A stretch of 64,000 nt of DNA from Bacteroidota bacterium (GCA_020444275.1 JAHLLG010000004.1:124001-188000), one strand, 5' to 3'; positions 28,681 to 38,594 are shown, counted from the first letter of the stretch. The notes: generated by a model not told the origin, from the letters alone. A program made the numbers and translations.

Positions 28681-29106
28681 CTACTGATTCTTGGGAATTT
28701 TTATCTTAAAATCTGATTTCTTAATTAAGAAATAGGTAACACCCAATGTAAAAATCATTACAGCTAACCCAATGAGCTGTTCGGTGGTGTATTTTTTAAA
28801 ATCCCAAACAATAGCTTTTCTTGCAATAGCAATAATGGCTACCAAAATAATAAACTCAACATGAACGATATCTTCTTTCAAATATGCCTTTACTGTTTCA
28901 AGCAGCTCCAGCCCAATAAGAAGTACCAAAAAGATGCTGAATAAATTCATTAATCCGTTGGCATCAATAATAAACAGAGGTGCTTTTATGATCTCTTTAG
29001 CGATTTCGTAAACAATATCAATAAAAGCCAAAACAATTATGGTTAGCATAACGATAAGTATTCCCCAGATAATTAGCTTTTCTATATACTTTATAAATGC
29101 CAGCAT
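28681..29106 (-). CDS. psiE: PsiE family membrane protein (phosphate-starvation-inducible E)
   Basis: The protein of about 141 residues has four TM helices. The PsiE pattern is visible in LFSIFLVLLIGLELLETVKAYL and VHVEFIILVAIIAIARKAIVWD. I chose ATG 29106 because the longer frame to 29139 would start inside the -7 promoter box at 29137-29144. PsiE family proteins are linked to phosphate starvation in enterobacteria; their molecular role is unknown. It does not adjoin the pst operon here. Confidence 0.82.
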   Translation of the reverse strand: MLAFIKYIEKLIIWGILIVMLTIIVLAFIDIVYEIAKEIIKAPLFIIDANGLMNLFSIFLVLLIGLELLETVKAYLKEDIVHVEFIILVAIIAIARKAIVWDFKKYTTEQLIGLAVMIFTLGVTYFLIKKSDFKIKIPKNQ

Positions 29107-29136
29107 CGTGTTTAAAGAATTGGTTAGGTTTATAAA

Positions 29137-29144
29137 CAAATATA
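29137..29144 (-). promoter_or_regulatory. -7 promoter element for psiE
   Basis: TATATTTG on the minus strand (29144 to 29137) fully matches TAnnTTTG. No good -33 is visible. It decides the start of psiE at 29106, giving a leader of about 25 nt. Confidence 0.5.
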
Positions 29145-29215
29145 TGCAATTATTGTTTATGGAGCCAGCAATAACCGTAATTTCTGGTGCTAATTATTGT
29201 GTATAGTATAATAGT

Positions 29216-31654
29216 TTATTCATATTTTAATACATCAACAGGGTTTAGGTTTGCATATTTTATGGTTTGACCGATTACGGTTAACAAAGAAATAAGACTG
29301 ATTAATAACCAGGCCAGTATAAAAACAATCCAGAAATAGTTAAAATCTATTTTTACGGCAAAATTATTAAGCCAGTTTTTAAAAAAGAAATAACTAATAG
29401 GACAGGCAAACAGCGCCGAAATGGTTATCCATCGCAAATATTGTTTTGCAAATAAAATTACCAGTGATCGTGAACTGGCTCCATTCACTTTTCGAACGCC
29501 AATTTCTTTGGTGCGCTGCTGTAAAATGTAAATGGATAGTCCGAGTAAACCCATACAACCAATAACAACAGCTAATATAGTCGATAATATCAACTTAACT
29601 TGAAAAGCTTTTTCCGATTGGTATTGTTCCTGAATAATATCTGATAAAAACGAATAGTTAAATTCGCATTCCGGATAACGCGTTTGCCAAATCGATTGAA
29701 TCTTTTGTATAGTTTCATTTATATTTTCTTGTTGTATTCGTACAAAAATTGCGTTCAGATATTCGGGAAACATTTTTATTCCAACAGGTTCAATTTTATT
29801 GTGTAACGATTTGATATGAAAATCTTTTACTACCCCAACAATTTCGCCTTTGTTGTATTCCGAAACCAAATGGCTTTTTGTTTCAATAAGTTGCCCAATG
29901 GCCTCTTCAGGATTTCGGTAGCCAAGCAGCTTGCTTGCACGTTCATTGATGATATAGCGTATTTCTGAGGTATCTGCAAACTCATGGGAAAAGTAACGAC
30001 CGGCCAGCAACTCAATGTTCATCGTTATAAAATAGTCGTAGTTTACACCGATGTAAGCAAAAAACAGATCTTCGTTTGCATTTTGTTTTCGCACGGTTAA
30101 GCTTGGATAAATTTGATTAATGGGAACCGTTCCGGCACTGGTAACCTGATCAACCTGACTAATCTTTTCCAGCTCCTCTTTAAAGGAATTGTACTCTTCG
30201 CGCACTTTGGGATGATCAACTTCTATATACAACAGGTTATTCGGATTAAATCCGATATCTTTTGAGCGAATGAGTTCAACCTGCATGGTCATTAACAGGG
30301 CAAAAGTGATTAATCCGATAGAAATAAAAAACTGGAAGATAACCAGGTAAACCTTTGTGTCGAATTTCTTGTGTTGTACCTGTTTTTTCCCTTTCAGTGA
30401 TTTAAGGATCTTAAATCTGGATATAAAAATGGCCGGATAAATTCCTGCTAACAGCGAAATAAAAATGAATGTAGCCAGTAAAATGGCAACGTAGTTTGGC
30501 GAATCGAAGAATACCCAATGAAATGCTTTTCCGCTGATATTTTGATATACCGGCGACAACAAAAACAAAAGGACGATGGAAAAAAGAAATGCCAGTAGGA
30601 TCATTACAAACGATTCGATAAAATAGTGAAGAGCAAGTTGTAGTTTGTGACTGCCAAAAACTTTTCTCATGCCTGTTTCCAGTGAGCGCATCTCGCTGCG
30701 CGCATTGGTCAGATTAACATAATTGATTACTGCCAGAAACAGCGTTAGTATAGCTACACCAGAAAGGAGGAACAGGTTTTTAAGGTCTCCATTATTTTCC
30801 AGTTCATATTCCAGATGCGAGGTTAAATGGATATCTTCAATATTTTTAAGTTTCATCTCAATGGCATCTGTTATATCATCGTTGTCCTGCAGCATGGTGC
30901 GATACGCCGGATCAACATATTTCAACAGAAACTGCGGGAATTGCGATTGCAACGATGCGGCCTGTCTGGCATCTTTAAGTTTAATGTACGTATATCCCAC
31001 ATTTACTCTCCATTCGTGATAAACTCTGACCAGATACTCTTTGAGCAGTGGCAGTGAAATAATAATTTCGGGATGAAAGTGCGTGTTATCCGGGATATGG
31101 TCGATTATTCCTGTAACTTTTAACGCATATTGCAGGTTTTCGATTCTGACCAACAGTGTTTTGCCCAACACATTTTCGCTTCCGAAAAGCTTTACGGCCG
31201 ATTTTTTAGTTAAAACCACCGAATTTGGATCGCGCAGCAATTCACCGGGATTACCGGCTAACAGGTTAAAATCAAAAATTCCGAAAAAATTGCTGTCGGC
31301 AAAATATACCTTGTTCTGATGAAATACCTGGTTTTTATTCTGTATATAAATTTCGCTCGGATATAGTTTCGTTGCGGTTTCAATTTCGGGATAGGTATTA
31401 ACCAGTGCTTCGGCATAATTAAAACTAGTTACGGGCATTTCGCGTGCCATGCCGTTATAGTTAAAATCCCGTTCTATCCTGAAAATCTTTTCCGAATCGG
31501 TAAAGTGTTTATCGTACCCCGACTCTTCGATAACCCATGTTGCAATAAACAGAGCGATAACTATTCCGGTGCATAATCCGGTAAAATTTAATAGCGTATA
31601 AAATTTATCTTTAACTAAATGTCTGAAGCCTACTTTTAAATGTTCTAAAATCAT
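29216..31654 (-). CDS. FtsX/MacB-type ABC transporter permease (812 aa)
   Basis: The layout is that of the long Bacteroidota ABC permeases: an N-terminal TM helix (about 21-42), a MacB-like periplasmic domain, a block of about three TM helices (about 285-415), a central TM helix, a second periplasmic domain, and a final FtsX domain with the motif GVRKVNGASSRSLVILF and three TM helices. Such proteins couple periplasmic work or lipoprotein/peptide export to a separate MacB-type ATPase, which is not adjacent here. Length is usual for the family. The substrate is unknown. Confidence 0.9.
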   Translation of the reverse strand: MILEHLKVGFRHLVKDKFYTLLNFTGLCTGIVIALFIATWVIEESGYDKHFTDSEKIFRIERDFNYNGMAREMPVTSFNYAEALVNTYPEIETATKLYPSEIYIQNKNQVFHQNKVYFADSNFFGIFDFNLLAGNPGELLRDPNSVVLTKKSAVKLFGSENVLGKTLLVRIENLQYALKVTGIIDHIPDNTHFHPEIIISLPLLKEYLVRVYHEWRVNVGYTYIKLKDARQAASLQSQFPQFLLKYVDPAYRTMLQDNDDITDAIEMKLKNIEDIHLTSHLEYELENNGDLKNLFLLSGVAILTLFLAVINYVNLTNARSEMRSLETGMRKVFGSHKLQLALHYFIESFVMILLAFLFSIVLLFLLSPVYQNISGKAFHWVFFDSPNYVAILLATFIFISLLAGIYPAIFISRFKILKSLKGKKQVQHKKFDTKVYLVIFQFFISIGLITFALLMTMQVELIRSKDIGFNPNNLLYIEVDHPKVREEYNSFKEELEKISQVDQVTSAGTVPINQIYPSLTVRKQNANEDLFFAYIGVNYDYFITMNIELLAGRYFSHEFADTSEIRYIINERASKLLGYRNPEEAIGQLIETKSHLVSEYNKGEIVGVVKDFHIKSLHNKIEPVGIKMFPEYLNAIFVRIQQENINETIQKIQSIWQTRYPECEFNYSFLSDIIQEQYQSEKAFQVKLILSTILAVVIGCMGLLGLSIYILQQRTKEIGVRKVNGASSRSLVILFAKQYLRWITISALFACPISYFFFKNWLNNFAVKIDFNYFWIVFILAWLLISLISLLTVIGQTIKYANLNPVDVLKYE

Positions 31655-31893
31655 AATTAGTACTTTGTTGTTTTGGAAATTTAGACTTGAGCTTTTAAAT
31701 GAGGTTTAGTTAAAACAGGTTTAAAATGCTGTAAAACATAATATAATATACATATATACAGTGCGTTAGGAGTTTACTAAAGAGGTCGTTCCTATTTGTT
31801 TCTTGTTAACAGGCTTTTTCTATTAAACAGTTTTAATTGATGCATAAAAGTTACATTCTCACTAGCTTGTAGACTGTTATAAAGAATGGTATG

Positions 31894-31924
31894 TTGAATT
31901 TGGTTATCAAAATCAATATATTTG
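31894..31924 (+). promoter_or_regulatory. Promoter of the lipoprotein gene
   Basis: TATATTTG (31917-31924) is a full -7 match, with TTG at 31894-31896, 20 nt upstream. Transcription should begin near 31931, about 11 nt before ATG 31942. Confidence 0.55.
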
Positions 31925-31941
31925 AAATAAACTAAAACATC

Positions 31942-32565
31942 ATGAAACATATCATTTTAAGTCTGTCGTTGGTATTTATTTTTATAAGTTGCCAGAATCA
32001 AAAATCGAAGAGACCCGAACAAACTGTCGAAGATCAAATAAAAACCGAGCTATCAAGAAATATTGAAAATGAAACCATATTTTTAGGACTTAAGTTTGGT
32101 ATGGAAGGTGAAGAAGTCCATAGCTATTTTAAAGATTTAGTAAGCAAAGGAAAACTCATGTTGTTGCCACACGAATATCTTTCCGATAAAGGCAAAATCT
32201 ACATGTATACGTTTGACTTTGGCGATGAGGATACTACATTACAAAATATAACAGGAACTTTTAAAGCATATTACCTGGCAAATAAACTCTATAAACTGCG
32301 AATTTCTGTTGAATCGAAAAACGAAGACAATATTCAAATCGTTAAGTCGAAGCTAAAAGAAGAATATATTTTAAAATATGGCGAGAACTATATTACCAGA
32401 GAAAGCATTTATAACAATGCCGAAGTATATGTGTGGGTTGATGGAAATACCATGATTGAAATAAGCCTGGGTCTTAGTAACAATGTGTTAATTATTTATA
32501 CCGATTTAGTTGCCGTAAAAAACAGTGAAGAAACACCTCGTGAAGCATTAATGCGGGAAGTTTAG
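31942..32565 (+). CDS. Hypothetical lipoprotein
   Basis: The 207-residue protein has a lipoprotein signal peptide with the lipobox Cys at residue 17 (FIFISC). The mature part is hydrophilic with mixed alpha/beta character; GLKFGMEGEEVHSYFKDL resembles the start of small periplasmic domains that follow a signal peptide, but I do not recognise the family. It stands alone, with its own promoter and no close neighbours in the same direction. Confidence 0.7.
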   Translation: MKHIILSLSLVFIFISCQNQKSKRPEQTVEDQIKTELSRNIENETIFLGLKFGMEGEEVHSYFKDLVSKGKLMLLPHEYLSDKGKIYMYTFDFGDEDTTLQNITGTFKAYYLANKLYKLRISVESKNEDNIQIVKSKLKEEYILKYGENYITRESIYNNAEVYVWVDGNTMIEISLGLSNNVLIIYTDLVAVKNSEETPREALMREV

Positions 32566-32656
32566 TTACTTGTTGTTCGCTATGAAGCGAAGTGTAGGAT
32601 GTTAACTTTTATACATAAGAAATTTCTTCCTTAAAAGGGATTCCATATAAAAATTA

Positions 32657-32685
32657 TTGAATGTCAGCAATTTAGAGTATCTTTG
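32657..32685 (+). promoter_or_regulatory. Promoter upstream of the 54-residue gene
   Basis: TATCTTTG (32678-32685) is a full -7 match and TTG at 32657-32659 sits 18 nt upstream. The predicted start near 32692 leaves a leader of about 140 nt before ATG 32831, long for this genome. The leader holds a possible 28-codon upstream frame (32710-32796). Confidence 0.55.
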
Positions 32686-32830
32686 CGTTTCTTTCTTTTC
32701 AACAAACGTATGATGATGAATGACAGTGCACGTTTCAATAGTTACATGTGTATGGTTTTACTTCTCTGCAAGGTTTTAATTACGAAAAGAGCATAATCGA
32801 TAGTAGCAATTTAATAGAAAGGATAAATAT

Positions 32831-32995
32831 ATGGCCGAAAAAAAGCAACCCGTTTTTAAATCGCCAGATTTAAATAAAATGCAGAGTGTGAAAGTAGATT
32901 TTAAAACAACGATTTATATACCGCTTGGAGCCGATCCGATAAAGGCCAAAAAACGTTATTTAGAACAGATTAATGCCCGATATGTAAAAAGGTAA
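32831..32995 (+). CDS. Small conserved-looking protein, 54 residues
   Basis: The frame from ATG 32831 encodes 54 residues starting MAEKKQPVFKSPDLNKMQSV and ending in a basic YVKR. The pattern K-SPDLNKMQ, V-D--TTIYIP-GADP and A-KRYLEQINAR has the look of a conserved small cytoplasmic protein rather than a chance frame. It has a full Bacteroidota promoter upstream and an A-rich leader (GAAAGGATAAATAT). I do not know a function. Confidence 0.55.
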   Translation: MAEKKQPVFKSPDLNKMQSVKVDFKTTIYIPLGADPIKAKKRYLEQINARYVKR

Positions 32996-33117
32996 ATATT
33001 CCTTATAACATTTCTTTATTCATTTTAAAAGGCTCCTGATTTTCTGGAAATCTTTTCTTATGTGCGCGGTCTTACATGCCTTACAATCCAACAAAATCAT
33101 CTCCATGCTTAGATATG

Positions 33118-33148
33118 TTTCGATTCGGGCATAGAAATTGTACCTTTG
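33118..33148 (+). promoter_or_regulatory. Promoter of the lipase gene
   Basis: TACCTTTG (33141-33148) is a full -7 match. A weak -33, TTTC (33118-33121), lies 19 nt upstream. The predicted start near 33155 leaves a leader of about 18 nt before ATG 33173. Confidence 0.5.
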
Positions 33149-33172
33149 TTATAACTATAAAATAGATAGATC

Positions 33173-34342
33173 ATGAGAATACTCCTTATACTGGTTTCTT
33201 TAATCGTGAATAACCTTTCTTTTGCACAATTGCGCGAGGGTTTCGATCCCAACGAAGCCAAATCGTTAATTGCCATCTGTAACAGTTACACTTTTCTGGA
33301 CCTGTATGGTTCCGATACTTCGATCATTCCTAAAGATTACCATAAAGTATTTACTTCCGAAGTAATTGGTATGGATAACAAGTTTCAGGTTTATGAAAAC
33401 GGTTTAACAGGAGTTATCTGTTTTAGAGGCTCTACAGCAAACACTTCCAGCTGGATTGAGAATTTTTACTCAGCAATGATACCGGCCGAAGGAAGCATGG
33501 CTATTAATGATAATTTTCGCCCCTATGTATTTGCAAAAGATACTGCTGCTGCAGTGCATTCAGGATATGCATTGGCAACAGTTTTGCTAAGCTATTCAAT
33601 TATTGAGCAAATAAATAACTTGAATGCAAAAGGAATTTATAATATTATTATTACAGGTCATAGCCAGGGTGGGGCTTTAGCTCAAATGGTTCGGGCATAC
33701 CTGGAAAACCTGCCCGAAGGCACTATTTCATCTAAAAATGTATTTAAAACCTATGCCTTTGCCAGTCCGATGTGTGGCAATAAAACATTTGCCATAGAAT
33801 ACAATTACAGGTACAAAGAAACCAATATGAGCTATACCATTATTAATCCTACCGATTTAGTACCCCAAATGCCGATGCCTTTTAAAGAGGAAGCCCTTAC
33901 CATCGATCAGGATTTTATCGTAGACTGGATTTTTGGCCGCGAAACCTTCGACGCCAATGATTTATTGGGACTAGCCATTAAAAAAATGGAACCTGCCCTA
34001 AAAAACTATATCTATTCCAGCAATCAGATCATCGAAAAGTTTATATCGTTCGCCTATGTTTCTATCGACTTACCCGATTATGTTAACGATATTAAGTATT
34101 ATCAAACAGGAGCTATTCGAAAATTAGAACCGTTCCCTTATCCTAAAATTGAGGTGGATACCACGGGCATGGGCGAGCAAGAGTTAGAGGCATTAGTAAT
34201 AGGAGAAGATGGTAAATACTATAAAAAAGAACCTTCATTCTTTCAACACAAACCCTATAATTATTATGTAGCGATACTAAAGGAATATTTTTCGAGAGAA
34301 TACAGAGCACTGGACCGATTGTATTTGCCTGAGAATTTGTAG
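33173..34342 (+). CDS. Secreted class 3 lipase-like alpha/beta hydrolase
   Basis: The 389-residue protein has a signal peptide ending at SFAQ (about 1-19). The alpha/beta hydrolase nucleophile elbow GHSQGG places the catalytic Ser at residue 164; the preceding GVICFRGSTANTSSW fits the oxyanion-side strand of Lipase_3 proteins, and FASPMCGN the following strand. Asp in NPTDLVPQMP probably completes part of the triad. Secreted esterase or lipase activity is expected; the substrate is unknown. It is monocistronic and convergent with the MscS gene. Confidence 0.85.
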   Translation: MRILLILVSLIVNNLSFAQLREGFDPNEAKSLIAICNSYTFLDLYGSDTSIIPKDYHKVFTSEVIGMDNKFQVYENGLTGVICFRGSTANTSSWIENFYSAMIPAEGSMAINDNFRPYVFAKDTAAAVHSGYALATVLLSYSIIEQINNLNAKGIYNIIITGHSQGGALAQMVRAYLENLPEGTISSKNVFKTYAFASPMCGNKTFAIEYNYRYKETNMSYTIINPTDLVPQMPMPFKEEALTIDQDFIVDWIFGRETFDANDLLGLAIKKMEPALKNYIYSSNQIIEKFISFAYVSIDLPDYVNDIKYYQTGAIRKLEPFPYPKIEVDTTGMGEQELEALVIGEDGKYYKKEPSFFQHKPYNYYVAILKEYFSREYRALDRLYLPENL

Positions 34343-34378
34343 TAATATCATCGTTAAAAACAAAAAAGATCGTTGAAC

Positions 34379-35440
34379 CTAGTCTTTCTCATCAAGTTGT
34401 TCGGTTTTTTCGTCAATGTGGTCTAAAATTTTTTTCTGGATATTTTTGAGTCGTTCCATCTTTTTCTTCAGGTTTTCGATTTCGATTTTATCCTTAAGGT
34501 CTTTAATCTGGTCCTGAATATCTTCAATTTTTTCAGTAATCTCGTTTAAATACTCTTTCTTTTTTTCTATAGCCCCGGCCTCGGTTGCTTTATCAAAAAT
34601 TAAATCTTCGGGAGATTTATCTGGCTCTTCTTCGCGTATAACAATTTCTTGTTTAGGAATAAACACGGTATCGTTAACCTGGCGCTGGTTCATAAAAGTT
34701 GGCGAAACGATTTCAATGTTACTGTCGTGTAATGCACTTATAACATTGCTGTTAAGTAGTGAGCTCGTGCTAAAATATTTTGTGCTGTCTTCTAAAAAAC
34801 CATGAATTTTATAGGTTACGGAAAAATCGCCCAGGTTGGTGATATAAACATACGGATCGTTTAAACCGGTTTCGGCAGCTGCATTTTTTAAGCTTTCCAT
34901 AATTTTTCGTTGCGAAACATCATAACCTAAGGATACCGTTGTTGATATTACCGTGTTATTCTTGCGGGTTAACTTTACCGGATTCGAAGCGATATGCAGA
35001 TTCGGAATCGTAACAAAGTTGCTGTCTTCGAGCTGTATTTCGGTATGTAAGATATTTTTTCGCGTAACGCGCCCCATGAGATCGCCTACTTTGATCAGGT
35101 CGCCCAGTTTGAACCGATTCATGCTGTTGTTCATTATGCCGGCAATTAAGTTGCCCAATAGTGTTGTGGAACTTAGAGCAATGGCTGCACTAATAATTAT
35201 TCCCAGGAAACTAAGAATTTGTCCCTTTAAGCTTTGGTCTATGGGCAGCGATAAAATAAATGTAATACCGCCTGCCAAAATAATTAGTGCAGCAATCGAT
35301 TGTTTTGTAACTCTGAACGATTCCTGATCTTTTTTAATGCGGTTGAATAACCATTTGTTAAGAAATAGAAATACAAACAAGAGCACGATTACAGCTGCCG
35401 ATCCTGTTAATGATATTAAGATTTTTATGACCTGATCCAT
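34379..35440 (-). CDS. MscS family small-conductance mechanosensitive channel
   Basis: The 353-residue protein has three N-terminal TM helices (about 5-28, 46-65, 75-110). The third is the Gly/Ala-rich pore helix, leading into the MscS beta domain (FKLGDLIKVGDLMGRVTRKNILHTEI). The C-terminal 70 residues form a charged coiled coil (about 285-350), longer than in minimal MscS. It releases solutes on osmotic downshock. No tight operon link; the AI-2E permease gene lies 206 nt upstream in the same direction. Confidence 0.92.
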   Translation of the reverse strand: MDQVIKILISLTGSAAVIVLLFVFLFLNKWLFNRIKKDQESFRVTKQSIAALIILAGGITFILSLPIDQSLKGQILSFLGIIISAAIALSSTTLLGNLIAGIMNNSMNRFKLGDLIKVGDLMGRVTRKNILHTEIQLEDSNFVTIPNLHIASNPVKLTRKNNTVISTTVSLGYDVSQRKIMESLKNAAAETGLNDPYVYITNLGDFSVTYKIHGFLEDSTKYFSTSSLLNSNVISALHDSNIEIVSPTFMNQRQVNDTVFIPKQEIVIREEEPDKSPEDLIFDKATEAGAIEKKKEYLNEITEKIEDIQDQIKDLKDKIEIENLKKKMERLKNIQKKILDHIDEKTEQLDEKD

Positions 35441-35646
35441 AATGACCTGTATTAGATGTAACGGGTAAGCAGAAATTTACGAAATACTTATTTGATTTCG
35501 AAATAAAACGCTTAAAACGACGGCAAAAAATTAGTCGCTAGCGTTGTTAAAAAGAAATATTTATGCTACAAGTAACTTTATTATATAACTTATCAATAGG
35601 TACCAAAGGATTATAGTTATAGATATTTTGTACTGTAAAATTAACC

Positions 35647-36705
35647 CTAAATGTTTGGTAAAATTAACTGATAATCTTTCCCGGAAATTAAATAGGAAAT
35701 CATTTTTGTTTTTGGAAACTGCTCGAAAATAATTTTAAGAAACACGGTGATCGGAATAGACAGAATTAAACCGGGTACACCCCATAAATATCCCCATAAC
35801 ATGAGCATTATTAATACCGTAATTACATTAATTGAAAACGATTTACCCATAAATATTGGTTCTAAAACACCTCCCATTAGTATTTCAATTCCGGTTAAAA
35901 TGCCGATAAAAAGTATAAGACTTCCGGTTGTGTCGAGTTCAACCAGAGCGAACAACCCGAGGAACGACACGGAAACAAATGAACCGATCATCTGAATAAA
36001 ATTGAACAGGAAAGCAAACAACCCCCAAAAAATTGGCCAGCTAACATCAAAAATCAGGCATGTAAGTGTAAAACCGATACCTGTAAGCAGACTGATAAAG
36101 AATTTTACGATCACAAATTTGATCAGATCTTTCTCTATTCGCCTAAAAACCTTGATCGACAAATTCTTTTGTTTGATGATGGTGTGATTTAACAGTTTCT
36201 GGAAATTAATCGACTCTGAAAGCCAAAGTATGGTAAAAAAAACGGTCATTAAGGTTAACGTGAGGGTATTTCCAATAAATTCTATGGTAGAGCCCACATT
36301 TTTAAATATGTTGCTTTTCTGAATATAGTGTAAAATTTCATTTTCGCTTTCAGTGTGCGGTATACCAAAAATATTTTCTATGGCCAGGATCAATTGAACG
36401 AGCTTGATTTTAATTTCATAAAACAACGTGTCATCGGCTAGTATCTCTTTGCTCGAAAGTTGAATTAGCTCAATTCCTGTTTTCAAAAGAACAGCAATAA
36501 TCAGGATAATGATGGATACGCTAATTAAATTTGGAATGCCTTTTTTTAAAAGCCATCGTTTTATAGGTAAAAACATGAGTGCAATAAACATAGACAGCAC
36601 TAAAGGAATAAAAATAAACGACAAAATCTTTAAAGTATATAGTATTACGGGAACTACTATAAAAAGTAAAAGCGTGTTGGTTGTCTTAATCTGATGCATG
36701 TTCAT
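35647..36705 (-). CDS. AI-2E family transporter
   Basis: The 352-residue inner membrane protein has about eight TM helices, including VILYTLKILSFIFIPLVLSMFIALMFLPI at the start. The family tail PGLILSIPITVFLKIIFEQF is present, as is GGVLEPIFMG. AI-2E family members export small molecules or act as Na+/H+ antiporters; the name does not show a quorum-sensing role here. It is 53 nt after the universal stress gene and probably shares its transcript. Confidence 0.9.
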   Translation of the reverse strand: MNMHQIKTTNTLLLFIVVPVILYTLKILSFIFIPLVLSMFIALMFLPIKRWLLKKGIPNLISVSIIILIIAVLLKTGIELIQLSSKEILADDTLFYEIKIKLVQLILAIENIFGIPHTESENEILHYIQKSNIFKNVGSTIEFIGNTLTLTLMTVFFTILWLSESINFQKLLNHTIIKQKNLSIKVFRRIEKDLIKFVIVKFFISLLTGIGFTLTCLIFDVSWPIFWGLFAFLFNFIQMIGSFVSVSFLGLFALVELDTTGSLILFIGILTGIEILMGGVLEPIFMGKSFSINVITVLIMLMLWGYLWGVPGLILSIPITVFLKIIFEQFPKTKMISYLISGKDYQLILPNI

Positions 36706-36758
36706 TGCCTATAATTTATTTCGTATTACATTAACAGTTTAAAAGAAAAAGAGTTGAG

Positions 36759-37640
36759 TTATGGTTTTATAATTCCAAAGGGATCAACAAAAGGTGTTAA
36801 ATACGAATTCCCTTTTTCCTTTGCGGCACCTTTGGTTATGCTTATAACAGGTATGGTTGCTTCGTTTATAATATGATGGGCAAATGCTCCCAGGTAATTA
36901 TCAATGCCTGTTTCTTTATGTGTCATGATGAGTATCGCATCGCAATTATTCTTGTCGGCGGTATTGAGAATCTCCTGAAAGGCCATCCGTTTTTTCTTTT
37001 TAATTAACTGAATCGAATAGTTGATTTGGTTTTCGTCGTACATCTTTTTATACCGGCTCAGCTTTTCATTGATTCTGGCATGATCAGTAGTGCCAAATAA
37101 TACCGAGGCAATTTTAATGGTTGAGTGATAACTTTTTGCAAGTTTTACCGATTTTTCAAGTTTTAAACTGCAGTTACGTGTTAAGTCCAGAGGCAGCAGC
37201 ACGTTTTTGAAAATGGTTTCCGGAACCGATTTAGCAGTTATAACCGGAAATTTCGATGAAATAATGATTTGCGATAACGTAGATCCTATTTTCTTTATTC
37301 CTTTTGTCGATGGATAATTATCGGCCAGGATCAGATAACGTGGTTGAATCCTGTCAGCGTATTCAAGAATGGCCTTATGCCTTGTTCCTTCCAGAACGTG
37401 CATTTCAGTATCGGGCGATAGATTAAATTCTTCCACAATACTTTCCAGCTTTTTAGCTGCAAGTTCTTTAAACATATTGGAGTTAAATGCACCTTTCCAC
37501 CACGATTCGCTGGTTACCACATGCACCAGGTGTATTTTTCCATCAATTTGTTTGCTTAATTTATCCGCATACTGAACTGATAAATTCGAATGCTCCTCAA
37601 AATCTACGGGTACGATTAAAATATTATTTTCGTTTTTCAT
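36759..37640 (-). CDS. Universal stress protein, two UspA domains in tandem
   Basis: The 293-residue protein has two Usp domains, starting NILIVPVDFEEHS and NVLLPLDLTRNCS. Like the other tandem Usp at 27749-28660, it ends in ILIMTHKE...DNYLGAFAHHIINEA and a tail VDPFGII, so the two are paralogues. Its ATG directly follows the TAG stop of the Sua5 gene (TAGATG), which indicates translational coupling. A stress or nucleotide-sensing role is inferred from the family only. Confidence 0.88.
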   Translation of the reverse strand: MKNENNILIVPVDFEEHSNLSVQYADKLSKQIDGKIHLVHVVTSESWWKGAFNSNMFKELAAKKLESIVEEFNLSPDTEMHVLEGTRHKAILEYADRIQPRYLILADNYPSTKGIKKIGSTLSQIIISSKFPVITAKSVPETIFKNVLLPLDLTRNCSLKLEKSVKLAKSYHSTIKIASVLFGTTDHARINEKLSRYKKMYDENQINYSIQLIKKKKRMAFQEILNTADKNNCDAILIMTHKETGIDNYLGAFAHHIINEATIPVISITKGAAKEKGNSYLTPFVDPFGIIKP

Positions 37641-38594
37641 CTATTTCGTTTTTTTACTTTGATATGCTGCTTTTTGTAATCTGTCCATAATGGCAATGCC
37701 GATCCCCGTTTCCGGAACAGGTTCGGCCACAATGTGTGTTACATCCGACTCATCTAACCGGTGCATGGCACTAAACAGATTTGCTGCCGCTTCCACCGGA
37801 TTTCTGGTTTTGGACAAAATCTCCACGTGTGAAAATCTGCACGAACTATCCGGTTCTCCAAACGAAATAAGTCCGGCTTCGGTCTGGCTTTTATAATTTA
37901 CACAAGGGTTTTCGACAATATACAGTGGTTTTTTCGGACTGTAATGGCTTTTTAAAAGACCCGGAGATTTTAGTTGTGTTTTCCGACCTGCAGTTTTAGA
38001 AATAGGAAGAACGTGTTGCAAGTCTTGCGACGTAATTGCACCGGGTCTTAAAATTTCAAAGCCATCGTCGTTTATGGATATTACGGTAGATTCAATTCCT
38101 ACATTTGTTTTCCCTCCATCCAACGTATAGATATCCGGAAACTGTTTTTTTACATGTAATGCTTCGGTAGGACTAATCATTCCAAATTTATTGGCACTTG
38201 GTGCAGCAATGGGTGTTTTTGCCGCTCGTATGAATGCCAGGGCCATGTCGTTTGCCGGCATGCGAACGCCCGCCGTTTGCAGACCCGATGTAACAATATC
38301 TGGAACTGAACTGGTTTTTGGCAAAACCATGGTTAAGGGTCCGGGCCAGAACTTTTCGGCAAGCTGATATACCCGGTCATCATTTCCGGCATATACGTTT
38401 GATATATCATTCAGATCGGCAATATGTACAATAAGCGGATCAAATGAAGGACGTTCTTTAACCGCAAATATTTTAGCAACCGCCAGGGGATTAAACGCAT
38501 TGGCTCCCAATCCGTATACCGTTTCGGTTGGAAAGGCAACAAGCTCTCCTTTTACGATTAGTTCTGCGGCATATTTTATTTCTGTACTATTCAT
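37641..38594 (-). CDS. L-threonylcarbamoyladenylate synthase, Sua5 type
   Basis: The 317-residue enzyme has the YrdC/Sua5 domain with VAFPTETVYGLGANAF, the KERPSFDPLIVHI motif and PIAAPSANKFGMISPT. The C-terminal Sua5 extension begins at LKSPGLLKSHYSPKKPL and runs to the end. It makes threonylcarbamoyl-AMP from threonine, bicarbonate and ATP for the t6A modification of ANN-decoding tRNAs. The full Sua5 form (not the short TsaC) agrees with the length. Confidence 0.94.
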   Translation of the reverse strand: MNSTEIKYAAELIVKGELVAFPTETVYGLGANAFNPLAVAKIFAVKERPSFDPLIVHIADLNDISNVYAGNDDRVYQLAEKFWPGPLTMVLPKTSSVPDIVTSGLQTAGVRMPANDMALAFIRAAKTPIAAPSANKFGMISPTEALHVKKQFPDIYTLDGGKTNVGIESTVISINDDGFEILRPGAITSQDLQHVLPISKTAGRKTQLKSPGLLKSHYSPKKPLYIVENPCVNYKSQTEAGLISFGEPDSSCRFSHVEILSKTRNPVEAAANLFSAMHRLDESDVTHIVAEPVPETGIGIAIMDRLQKAAYQSKKTK

